Under the pieces are notes generated by a model. The model saw nothing but the letters and a program-made list of their open reading frames with translations, had not been told where the DNA came from and did no database searches. The position numbers and the translations under genes are program-made. A stretch of 64,000 bases of DNA from Flavobacterium sp. N3904. GTDB lineage: Bacteria; Bacteroidota; Bacteroidia; Flavobacteriales; Flavobacteriaceae. Shown piece after piece: positions 53,526 to 61,719 of this stretch; position 1 is the first letter of the stretch; each line of letters begins with the position of its first letter. The DNA is taken from assembly GCF_025947305.1 (NCBI RefSeq), contig NZ_CP110009.1:3141501-3205500 (forward strand). Reading direction: 5' to 3'.

Positions 53526-54860
53526 ATGTCAGCACAATTCTCAGATTTAGGAGTTTCAAAAGGAATACTAAAAGCGATTACCGAAATGGGAATTGTAACC
53601 CCAACCGAAATTCAGCAAAAAACCATTCCGTTATTGTTATCAAACAGTAGCGATATTGTGGGACTTGCCAAAACAGGAACAGGAAAAACCGCTGCTTTTG
53701 GATTGCCTTTATTGCAATTAATTGACACAACGGCTGACAGTGTACAAGCCGTTATATTGGTTCCCACAAGAGAATTGGGACATCAAATTTTTACTAATCT
53801 GGAAAGCTACGCCAAGTACCTTCCCGAAGTTTCTATAGCTGCCGTTTGTGGCGGAATCCCAATCAAACCACAAATCGAACGATTAAAAGCTCCAACGCAT
53901 ATCGTCGTGGCAACTCCGGGTCGATTAATCGATTTGTTGCAACGCAAAGCAATTAGCCTAAAGGAAACAAAATTCCTCGTTCTCGACGAAGCCGATGAAA
54001 TGGTCTCCATCCTTAAAGAAGCTTTGGACGAAATCATAACCGAATTACCCAAAACATACAGAACCTTTTTGTTTTCGGCAACTATGCCCGGAACCATCAA
54101 GCAGTTAATCCAGAATTACCTATACAAAAACGTAGTGACGGTAAGCGCAAGTATGGAAACCGTCGGTAATCAAGGAATCGATCACCACTATATTGTGGTA
54201 GACCCTATAGAAAAACTAGATGTTTTGATGCATTTTTTGAATTCAAAAGACGGAGAACGCGGTATTATTTTTTGCAAAACCAAAGCCGCTGTCAATAAAC
54301 TGGCCAAAAATCTGGCGATAAACCGATTTTCATCAGGTGCTTTGCACGGCAGTTTGTCACAAGGAATCCGTGACCGTATCATGGAGCAATTCCGCGAGGG
54401 ACACATCAATATTTTGGTGGCTACCGATTTGGCAGCGAGAGGAATCGACGTAAAGGAAATCTCCTATGTAGTCAATTATCATTTGCCCGACACCTATGAA
54501 AACTATGTACACCGTAGCGGAAGAACCGCTAGAGCAGGAGCCAAGGGACTTTCTTTAACTATTTTGCAACCCGAAGAAGTTGCCGAAATTGCCGATTTCG
54601 AAAAAGAATTGGGAATCCAATTTACCAAATACAAAAAACCATCCGTAGCGAGTATCGAAGAAAACAACACCCTTTTGTGGGCGAAGCAAATCTTCAAGAC
54701 CAAACCGAACCACGACTTGGATGCCGAATTAAAGACAAAAATAAAAACCATTTTTCATCACTTGACCAAAGACGAGTTGATAGAAAAATTGTTGGCCAAC
54801 TATGTATTTCAAAACAAAACCGAAATAGCAGAAAAGCCTGTTAAAAAATTCAAAAACTAA
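53526..54860 (+). CDS. DEAD-box ATP-dependent RNA helicase
   Basis: The 444-residue protein has an N-terminal Q motif (FSDLGVSKGILKAI...PTEIQQ), Walker A AKTGTGKTAAF, PTRELGHQ, VATPGRLID, DEAD box VLDEADEMV, SAT motif FSATMPG, IIFCKTK, ATDLAARGIDV and HRSGRTARAG, all in order. The C-terminal 60 residues are Lys-rich and probably bind RNA, without a clear DbpA RNA-binding domain. It probably acts in ribosome assembly or cold adaptation. It is preceded by the repeat and followed by another inverted repeat. Confidence 0.92.
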   Translation: MSAQFSDLGVSKGILKAITEMGIVTPTEIQQKTIPLLLSNSSDIVGLAKTGTGKTAAFGLPLLQLIDTTADSVQAVILVPTRELGHQIFTNLESYAKYLPEVSIAAVCGGIPIKPQIERLKAPTHIVVATPGRLIDLLQRKAISLKETKFLVLDEADEMVSILKEALDEIITELPKTYRTFLFSATMPGTIKQLIQNYLYKNVVTVSASMETVGNQGIDHHYIVVDPIEKLDVLMHFLNSKDGERGIIFCKTKAAVNKLAKNLAINRFSSGALHGSLSQGIRDRIMEQFREGHINILVATDLAARGIDVKEISYVVNYHLPDTYENYVHRSGRTARAGAKGLSLTILQPEEVAEIADFEKELGIQFTKYKKPSVASIEENNTLLWAKQIFKTKPNHDLDAELKTKIKTIFHHLTKDELIEKLLANYVFQNKTEIAEKPVKKFKN

Positions 54861-54876
54861 ATAGACCACTTTATAT

Positions 54877-54998
54877 TTTTAACCGCAAGGAACGCAAGTT
54901 TTTTTTGGCTTTTGTAAAAACGCAAAGAACGCAACGCTTTGCGACCTTAGCGGAATACAATTAAAGATGGAAAACCTTGCGCACTTTGCGGTTAAGAA
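54877..54998. repeat. AACCGCAA...TTGCGGTT inverted repeat
   Basis: Left arm AACCGCAAGGAACGCAAG (54881-54898) and right arm CTTGCGCACTTTGCGGTT match at 14 of 18 pairs across a 76-base loop. An inner ACGCAAAGAACGC and GCTTTGCG pair forms a second stem. The ACGCAAAG words are shared with the element at 53231-53294. It occupies the 275-base gap before the NADH dehydrogenase gene; the rest of the gap has TTTGTGAAA repeats only. Confidence 0.6.
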
Positions 54999-55135
54999 TT
55001 TGTGAAAATTTGTGAAATTTGTGGCTGAAACTAACTCCACAAAAATTATCTATCTAGCTGTTTAAAAAAATATTCAAATTAAAAATTGTACTTTTATGAG
55101 AAACAAAAAACTAATCATTCTCATAAATTCTCAAT

Positions 55136-56407
55136 ATGCAAATAGTAATCATAGGTGGTGGTTTTGCCGGAATCAATTTAGCCAAAGAACTCACAAACCA
55201 CAACGGCATAGAAGTAACGCTTGTTGACAAAAACAATTACAATTTCTTTCCTCCGCTCATCTATCAGGTAGCAACCGCTTTTCTGGAACCCTCAAGCATA
55301 AGTTATCCGTTCCGTAAATTTTTTGCGGGCAAGAAGAACCTGAAGTTTCGCTTGGGCGAACTCCAAAAAGTAATTCCTGCCGAAAACAAAATCATCCTCA
55401 ATAACGGCGAATTGCAATACGACCATTTGGTTTTTGCAACTGGTGCCGAAACCAGTTATTTCGGGATGGAAAATGTCAAGAAAAATGCCATTCCGATGAA
55501 AACCCTCAATGATGCCATCGAAATGCGCAACGCATTATTGAAAAACCTCGAAAAAGCAGCCATTTGCAAAGACATCCGCAAGCGAAGAACACTTTTGACC
55601 ATTGTCGTGGCCGGTGGAGGACCCACAGGAGTGGAAGTTTCGGGTATGTTTGCCGAAATGCGAAAAAATATTTTACTCAAAGAATATCCCGAACTCGACA
55701 CCACCGCCAGTAATATTTATTTGGTCGATGGGGGAGACGCCTTACTGTCGCCTATGAGTTTGGAATCACAAGCAGATACACTCGAAGCAGTAACAAAATT
55801 GGGAGTGGTCGTAAAGCTAAACACCCGTGTGGTCGATTACAAAGACGACACCGTATTCTTTGCCGATGGAAAAACCATTCAAACCAAAAATTTAATTTGG
55901 GCGGCAGGAGTTTCAGCACGAGAATTTGAAGGAATTCCGGCAGAAAGTTACGGTCGTGGCAAACGAATGGCAACCGACGCCTTCAACAAAGTAAATGGTA
56001 CCGAAAACATCTACGCCATTGGCGATACCTGCATCCAACTCAACGATGTAGATTTCCCGGGCGGTCACCCGCAAGTTGCGCAAGTGGCTATCCAACAAGG
56101 AATAAATTTGGCCGAAAATTTTAAACTAATACTTCAAAATAAGCCATTAAAACCCTTTAAATACAAAGACAAAGGTTCTATGGCGATCATCGGAAAAAAC
56201 AAAGCCGTAGTCGATTTGCCCAAACCCAAAATGCATTTCAAGGGCTTTTTCGCCTGGATGATTTGGCTTTTCGTACATCTAATGTCTTTGATAACCTACC
56301 GCAACCGAATCAATACCTTTTACCATTGGATGATTGCCTATTTCTCCAAAGACCAATCGTTGCGTATGATTATTAGACCAGAGAAAAGAACAAAAGCTGA
56401 TGCATAG
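55136..56407 (+). CDS. Type II NADH:quinone dehydrogenase-like FAD oxidoreductase
   Basis: The 423-residue protein has two dinucleotide sites: FAD IVIIGGGFAGINLAKEL at the N-terminus and NAD(P) IVVAGGGPTGVEVSGMFAEM around residue 163. The NDH-2 signature YAIGDTCIQ supplies the FAD pyrophosphate contact, and the C-terminal FAWMIWLFVHLMSLI helix binds the membrane. It oxidises NADH and reduces menaquinone without pumping. It uses more GC-rich codons than the AAA ATPase gene that follows. Confidence 0.9.
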   Translation: MQIVIIGGGFAGINLAKELTNHNGIEVTLVDKNNYNFFPPLIYQVATAFLEPSSISYPFRKFFAGKKNLKFRLGELQKVIPAENKIILNNGELQYDHLVFATGAETSYFGMENVKKNAIPMKTLNDAIEMRNALLKNLEKAAICKDIRKRRTLLTIVVAGGGPTGVEVSGMFAEMRKNILLKEYPELDTTASNIYLVDGGDALLSPMSLESQADTLEAVTKLGVVVKLNTRVVDYKDDTVFFADGKTIQTKNLIWAAGVSAREFEGIPAESYGRGKRMATDAFNKVNGTENIYAIGDTCIQLNDVDFPGGHPQVAQVAIQQGINLAENFKLILQNKPLKPFKYKDKGSMAIIGKNKAVVDLPKPKMHFKGFFAWMIWLFVHLMSLITYRNRINTFYHWMIAYFSKDQSLRMIIRPEKRTKADA

Positions 56408-56477
56408 CTCAAAATAGTTTTCATTCAGGCCGTAATTTCTGATAAAAAAGATTTATATTTGAGAAATACAAAGTAAG

Positions 56478-56527
56478 ACAAACCTTCGTATAACAATCCA
56501 ATTTTGGATAGCTTTGCGAAGGTTTGT
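56478..56527. repeat. Inverted repeat before the AAA/DUF4435 locus
   Basis: Arms ACAAACCTTCG (56478-56488) and CGAAGGTTTGT (56517-56527), 11 bp with a 28-base loop, are followed by TTTT. It could terminate the NADH dehydrogenase gene, or mark the left edge of the accessory locus. Confidence 0.45.
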
Positions 56528-56578
56528 TTTATATATACACAAGTTGGCAGTAATTAATAACATATATAACTTAAAAAT

Positions 56579-57927
56579 ATGATTACAAAGATTGAAGTAA
56601 AAGAATTATATGGTGCATTTGACCATCCAATTAAATTAAAGGAAGAAAATATAACAATGATTTTGGGTGAAAATGGTCTTGGAAAAACTGTCATATTGAA
56701 AATGATAAAGGCTTTTTTCGACAAAGATTTTTTTGAACTTCAAACATATCTATTTAAAGAATTTATTTTAACGTTTTCAAATAATGATGTGGTTTCAATA
56801 GAAAAAGAAATTAATGATAATGGTTGCGCATTAAAGTTCTCACATCATACAACAACAGGCAAAAAAAAGCCAGAAACCTATATAATGAGTTTTTCAGAAA
56901 ATCAAAGACCTATACATAGACTTCGTCGAAATAGAGATCTTTATTATCATGACGAAATTCATTATGAAATTGGCAGATATTTACCATTTCCAATTGAAAA
57001 AGTTGGTCCGGACACTTGGCTAAATTCTCACGAAGGTGAATTATTTTCAACACAACAACTATTTGAGCGATATGGTGAATTCTTGCCTGCGAATATTAGA
57101 AAACAGTTCGAAAGTCTTCCTGATTGGCTAGTAAAAAAATCGTCTTCGATAAAAACAAAATTTATTGAAACACAACGACTATTGATTAGAACGAAAGCTC
57201 AAGAACAAGAGTACAAGTCTTCAGTAGTTAATTATTCGCAAGGTTTAATCGAAAAAATAAAAAATAAAACTGTTGCTGCAACTGATCTTGCTTCGAAATT
57301 AGACAGGAGTTATCCAAATAGGGTCATTAATCAAATTACACATCCAAAAAAAATTCTGATAAAGAACTAGAAGAAGGACTTAAGGAACTAAGTAGAAAAA
57401 GTGAACTTTTAAATAAAGTTGGTCTGCTTGATAGTGAAGAAGAGAATTTACCGATTAACTTTCAAACTACACACAAAAATAAGGAAATCTTAAAGGAAGT
57501 TTTACAAGTTTACCTTCAAGATAGTAATGAAAAATTAGAAATTTATAATGAACTAGCGACACGAATCGACCTTTTATTAAATATAATTAATAAAAGATTT
57601 TTATACAAAAAGTTGAGTATTCATAAATCCAGAGGTTTTGTCTTTACATCTCAATTAACAGGGAAAGATATTCCTTTATCTGGTCTTTCGTCGGGCGAAC
57701 AACATGAACTTGTACTTTTTTTCCAACTTTTGTTTGATACTGAACCTAATTCACTTTTATTGATTGATGAACCCGAAATCTCTTTACACATTTCATGGCA
57801 AAATCACTTTATAAACGATTTAAAGGAAGTGATTATACTAAATAACTTGTCTGCTATTATTGCTACACATTCACCAGATATTATTAACAAGAACTGGAAA
57901 TTAACTGTACAATTAAAGGGAGAATAA
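56579..57927 (+). pseudogene. AAA/ABC-type ATPase of a PARIS-like (AriA) system, frame broken at an A8 run
   Basis: The first frame (56579-57370, 263 residues) has Walker A GENGLGKT at residues 30-37. A second frame (through 57927) continues with SGLSSGEQ (ABC signature), LLLIDEPEISL (Walker B) and ATHSPDI (H-loop). Frame 2 is open across the gap 57355-57612, so one gene of about 449 codons is split by a single-base change at A8 57346-57353. Adding one A, or a -1 slip on the in-phase A-AAA-AAA, gives HPKKNSDKEL and restores the protein. It may be a mutation, a sequencing error or programmed slippage. It lies 1 base before a DUF4435 gene, as in PARIS. Unusually AT-rich. Confidence 0.8.
57346..57353 (+). 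other. A8 run at the frame break, slippery heptamer in phase
   Basis: The zero-frame codons CCA AAA AAA A form A-AAA-AAA in the correct phase for -1 slippage. A -1 shift moves ribosomes from the 263-codon frame to the frame holding the Walker B half. The zero frame stops at TAG 57368. Confidence 0.6.
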
Positions 57928-57928
57928 T

Positions 57929-58819
57929 ATGCGCGAACATTTAACTCCCGATAGGATTGCTAATTCAATATTGCAAAAATCCCGATTTAAGGGAACATAT
58001 TTAATTGTTGAGGGCAACAGTGACTATACACTCTATCGAAAATTTACTGATCAAGAATTCTGCGAAATAGAGATCGCGTTTGGAAATTGTAACGTAATAC
58101 AAGTAATTGAAGAACTTCAGCAGCGCGGATTTACAGATGCTCTTGGATTAATTGACTCAGACTTCCGAAGATTGGATGATGATTTACCACAAAACAAAAA
58201 TGTAATTATGTCTGACGATCATGATATCGAAGTCATGATTATTAAATCTAATGCTCTTGATACAATATTGACACATCACTGTGACCCTACTAAATATTCA
58301 ACTTATCTCGAAGATTTAAAAATAAAAGACATTCGGGAAGATTTGCTTAACCTAAGTAAATCAATTGGTATACTTAAATGGGTAAACAAATCTGAGAACT
58401 TAGGGTTACTATTTAAACCACATAAGGAAGATGCTCGACCATTGGATTATGCCAAATTTATTGATGTAAAATTATTTAAATTTACTGGAAATGAAAATCT
58501 GATAAATGCAGTTATAAATTATTCAATGAATAAAACAAAAATAAATACAACTAATAAAGCCGCTCTTCAATCTCTAAATTCAAAAAAATTAGATGGTGTC
58601 GAATTAAATCAACTTTGCAATGGCCACGACATTTGCCAAATTTTGAGTTTGGGGCTAAGAAAAAAACTAGCCTCACTAAATTCTAATGTTTTATCAGCGG
58701 ATCAAATAGAACTTGAATTAATTTTAGCATATGATTCACGATATTTTGAGCAAACAGACATTTATAAACAAATTAAGTCATGGGAGAAACAAGTTGGAAA
58801 ACAAGTTCTGAAATTTTAA
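57929..58819 (+). CDS. DUF4435 TOPRIM-fold protein (AriB-like effector)
   Basis: The 296-residue protein shows DUF4435 features: LIVEGNSDYTLYRKF with Glu28, then LGLIDSDFRR with Asp76 and Asp78. This matches the E...D-x-D pattern of TOPRIM nucleases, and DDHDIEVMII follows. The C-terminal half is helical, with unknown role. DUF4435 proteins encoded directly after an AAA ATPase are the AriB effectors of PARIS, which act as tRNA-cleaving toxins on infection. It starts 1 base after the ATPase stop, with a GGAG-like stretch upstream. A terminator follows. The defence role is inferred from the family and gene order. Confidence 0.82.
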   Translation: MREHLTPDRIANSILQKSRFKGTYLIVEGNSDYTLYRKFTDQEFCEIEIAFGNCNVIQVIEELQQRGFTDALGLIDSDFRRLDDDLPQNKNVIMSDDHDIEVMIIKSNALDTILTHHCDPTKYSTYLEDLKIKDIREDLLNLSKSIGILKWVNKSENLGLLFKPHKEDARPLDYAKFIDVKLFKFTGNENLINAVINYSMNKTKINTTNKAALQSLNSKKLDGVELNQLCNGHDICQILSLGLRKKLASLNSNVLSADQIELELILAYDSRYFEQTDIYKQIKSWEKQVGKQVLKF

Positions 58820-58906
58820 CTACTTACCCGAAAGAGTGGATTTGGAATCCGTGCCCGCAATTATAAGATAAACATTTTGTATCTCCTAAAGTCATTAATA
58901 TAGCAC

Positions 58907-58945
58907 AAAAAAGAAAGCTACTATCATACAGTAGCTTTCTTTTTT
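58907..58945 (+). terminator. Terminator after the DUF4435 gene
   Basis: A 16-bp perfect stem (AAAAAAGAAAGCTACT with its complement) and 7-base loop are followed by T, about 90 bases after the stop. Confidence 0.9.
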
Positions 58946-59019
58946 GTAATATAAATAGTGTAAATTAAAATTTATTTTTATTTTTGAAATTATTCATCAA
59001 TACTTTAAACTTTCAATAC

Positions 59020-59796
59020 ATGACAGCTACATCAGGCTCAAAAAGCACCAACACTGCCAAAACCAAAAGTACTGTGAGTGAAACGGGGCACGCAAAGAAC
59101 GTGGCAAACCTTCAGGATGTAATCGCTTTCGTAACAGGATACGGGCCAAGTTACAACCCGAGCAAGAAGGCATTAAAGTTGCCTCAGCTTACAGCACTGG
59201 CAATGGCAAGTCAGGCAAGTTTGGCCGATGTAATAACAAAAAATACAGCTTATAACAATACCGTAAACGACAGGGCTGCGGCCTTTAGAACACTAAAACC
59301 ACTGGCAACAAAAGTCGTAAACGCATTGCAGATCACCGATGCCATTACCCAAAAAGTAGACGATGCAAAAGGGTTTAATAAAAAACTGCAAGGCCCCAAA
59401 GAAAAAAAGAACAAAAAGCCAACGGACCCAAATACAGTTGTGCCCAAAACTATTTCTACAAGTCAGCAATCCTACGACCAGCAAATACAGCACTTTGCGG
59501 CATTACTTTCGGTAGTACAGTCAGAAACCAGTTATGCCCCAAACGAAACCGAATTAAAGATGGCATCCCTAACCGCAAAACAAACCGACCTCATTGTCAA
59601 AAACAATGCCGTTGCAACAGCCTATGCGGCAGTAAGCAATTCAAGAATCGCGCGCGACACCTTATTATACAAAGAAGAAACAGGATTACTCTACATTGTA
59701 GACGATATAAAAAAATACATAAAATCAATCTACGGAGCAGCATCACCCGAGTTTGCCCAGGTAAAAGGATTAAAATTCAGAAAGAAACTAGCTTAA
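59020..59796 (+). CDS. Flavobacterial protein of unknown function, helical with Ala/Thr/Lys-rich N-terminus
   Basis: From ATG 59020 the protein has 258 residues (a TTG at 58984 would extend it). It is mostly helical, with no Cys, signal or membrane helix. Its composition is rich in Ala, Lys, Thr and Ser, and it has a Lys-rich linker around residues 118-134 (PKEKKNKKPTDP). The two helical halves end with repeated-looking NAVATAYAAVSNSRIARDTL. The family is unrecognised. It is followed by a terminator-like hairpin and the 21-bp tandem array, whose open frame is the same as this gene's. Confidence 0.7.
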   Translation: MTATSGSKSTNTAKTKSTVSETGHAKNVANLQDVIAFVTGYGPSYNPSKKALKLPQLTALAMASQASLADVITKNTAYNNTVNDRAAAFRTLKPLATKVVNALQITDAITQKVDDAKGFNKKLQGPKEKKNKKPTDPNTVVPKTISTSQQSYDQQIQHFAALLSVVQSETSYAPNETELKMASLTAKQTDLIVKNNAVATAYAAVSNSRIARDTLLYKEETGLLYIVDDIKKYIKSIYGAASPEFAQVKGLKFRKKLA

Positions 59797-59807
59797 TTCC
59801 AAAAGCA

Positions 59808-59845
59808 AAACAGGATAGGCAAAACCACAAATGCCTGTCCTGTTT
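59808..59845 (+). terminator. Terminator-like hairpin after the unknown protein gene
   Basis: AAACAGGATAGGCA pairs with TGCCTGTCCTGTTT (one G-U) over a 10-base loop, 12 bases after the stop. It makes transcription into the tandem repeat less likely. Confidence 0.65.
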
Positions 59846-59862
59846 ATAAATCACCCATCACC

Positions 59863-60135
59863 ATTTACGGTTATACCAATGTCATTTACGGTTATGGCGA
59901 TGTCATTTACGGTTATCGCGATGTCACTTACGGTTATGGTAATGTCATTTACGATTATAGCAATGTAATTTACGGTTAGAGCAATGTCATTTACGGTTAT
60001 GGTAATGTCATTTACGGTTATAGCGATGTTATTTACGGTTATAACAATGTCATTTACGGTTATAGCAATGTCATTTACGGTTATGCTATTGTAATTTATG
60101 GTTATGGCGAAGTCACTTATGGTTTTGACACTATA
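59863..60135 (+). repeat. 21-bp tandem repeat array, 13 units plus a degenerate part
   Basis: The unit ATTTACGGTTATNNNNATGTC starts at 59863 and every 21 bases to 60115 (13 units), with a partial 14th at 60136. Most variation is in the four bases after GGTTAT; the last units degenerate. Read in frame 1 (the frame of the preceding gene) each unit is a heptapeptide IYGYGNV-type, with one TAG stop at 59977-59979 in unit 6 and a TAA at 60151. The rest of the 621-base region, 60154-60417, has no visible gene. Confidence 0.9.
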
Positions 60136-60417
60136 ATTTATATTTCACCGTAAACAAATTAATATAAACAAAACCCCGATAGTGTTGATTTGCAATCACC
60201 ATCAATAAACTAGATCTACAATCAGGATTATCGTGTTGTTATTCAAAATTAAGAACTGAAACTTCCTGCAATTACTTGAGATTTTAACATTTGATCTAAT
60301 CTAAAAATAGTTTTTAGTAGATGCCACAACAAATCCGATGATTTGACGTAATTTAGCCTGAAATAAAGAAATGGTATAACCAATAATGGTTAAGACAATA
60401 CCACATATTTCAACATA

Positions 60418-61632
60418 ATGGCTCAATTAAATACAATGGAAACCAAGCAAAACTTCACAAAAATTCTTAAAAACAAATATGTTCCAACCGCTGAATTTTA
60501 TAGCCAAATAATCGATAGTTTACAAGACTATTCCATTTTTACATTAGACAATGATTTTATTATAAATAGTTGGAGTTCTGGTTCTACAAAAATATTTGGT
60601 TACGAAACGGATGAAGTTATCGGACAACCTTTTGATTTGATATTTACAGAGGAAGATTTAAAAAATGGTGTTCCTACAATAGAAATCGAAACCTCTTTAA
60701 AAGAAGGTAGAGCAACCGATAATAGATGGCACATTGCCAAAGACAAGAGCCTGTTTTATGCTTATGGGTTGGTTTTTCCACTCATTGGTTTAAACGGAGA
60801 AATGCTTGGCTACGTTAAGGTTTTGAGGGACTTGACTGATAGAAAACAATCAGAAGATGCCATAAAAAATTACATTAAAGAATTGGAAGATCTTAATACT
60901 CATAAAGAGAGTGTTATGGCAATACTTTCGCACGATTTAAGAAGTCCGTTGTCGGCAATTATTGGAACAGCAAAATATCTAAAAGAAAATTTCCGTAAAA
61001 TGAGTCCTGATGCTATGCAGGAAATGCTGGACTTGCTTTATAAATCATCTACAGATGAATTGGAAATGTTGGACTATTTGGTGGAATGGGCAAGAATAAA
61101 ATACGCATCAGACACCTTTTCTCCTTCAAAATTAAAACTAATCGAATATATTAATAAAGTTTTTGATACTTTAAACGAAACGGCTTCAATAAACACCATA
61201 AATCTGCATCACGAAATCGAAGAGAACACCTCTGTGTTTGCCGACAGTAAAATGTTGATTTCCATTATTCAAAATATCGTATCAAATGCGATAAAACATA
61301 CCGAAAAAGGGGGCTCGATTACAGTTTCAGCAAAAACCAAAGAGGATAAGATTATTGTTCAGATTAAAGACACCGGAATTGGAATGTCTAAAGAAATAAT
61401 GGACAAATTGTTTACTCCCCAAATGAAAACGCTTTCAGAAACAAGAAAAAAGAATAAAGGAGCCGGCATTGGATTGTTATTAGTAAAAGGCTTTTTGGAA
61501 AAAAATGGCGGTGAAATCTGGGTAGAAAGTATTGAAGGGGAGGGTTCTACTTTTTATTTTACGTTGCCAATTGAGAAACCTTTATATAAAATAGGCAGTT
61601 CAGACGAAATTATGTTTGATGAAAGTGCATAA
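60418..61632 (+). CDS. Soluble PAS-domain sensor histidine kinase
   Basis: The 404-residue protein has a PAS domain (about 25-140, with FIINSWSSGSTKIFGY and EMLGYVKVLRDLTDRK). A HisKA helix with phospho-acceptor His172 (ILSHDLRSPLSAI) follows. The HATPase domain carries N-box NIVSNAIKHT, G1 DTGIGM and G2 KGAGIGLLLV. There is no transmembrane helix and no adjacent response regulator, so its input is probably cytoplasmic and the partner is encoded elsewhere. An alternative ATG at 60436 would drop six residues. It sits after the repeat array. Confidence 0.9.
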   Translation: MAQLNTMETKQNFTKILKNKYVPTAEFYSQIIDSLQDYSIFTLDNDFIINSWSSGSTKIFGYETDEVIGQPFDLIFTEEDLKNGVPTIEIETSLKEGRATDNRWHIAKDKSLFYAYGLVFPLIGLNGEMLGYVKVLRDLTDRKQSEDAIKNYIKELEDLNTHKESVMAILSHDLRSPLSAIIGTAKYLKENFRKMSPDAMQEMLDLLYKSSTDELEMLDYLVEWARIKYASDTFSPSKLKLIEYINKVFDTLNETASINTINLHHEIEENTSVFADSKMLISIIQNIVSNAIKHTEKGGSITVSAKTKEDKIIVQIKDTGIGMSKEIMDKLFTPQMKTLSETRKKNKGAGIGLLLVKGFLEKNGGEIWVESIEGEGSTFYFTLPIEKPLYKIGSSDEIMFDESA

Positions 61633-61719
61633 TTTTAATGTTATTCGAAAAAATAAATCTTCTAAACTTTGCACATTTGGGTCTTTACGAGAATCAAATT
61701 TAGAAAAATAGAAGCAAGA

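Noticed and set aside
58838..58865. GGATTTGGAATCCGTGCCC segment after the DUF4435 gene
   Set aside because: It resembles a decayed palindromic fragment or tRNA-like piece, but no acceptor/T-arm pairing or second copy is visible.
59863..60135. CRISPR array
   Set aside because: The units are directly adjacent with a 21-bp period and no unique spacers or cas genes.
60154..60417. Region between the tandem array and the histidine kinase
   Set aside because: Contains GATTTGCAATC-like words and AT-rich sequence, but no open frame, hairpin or attachment site can be supported.
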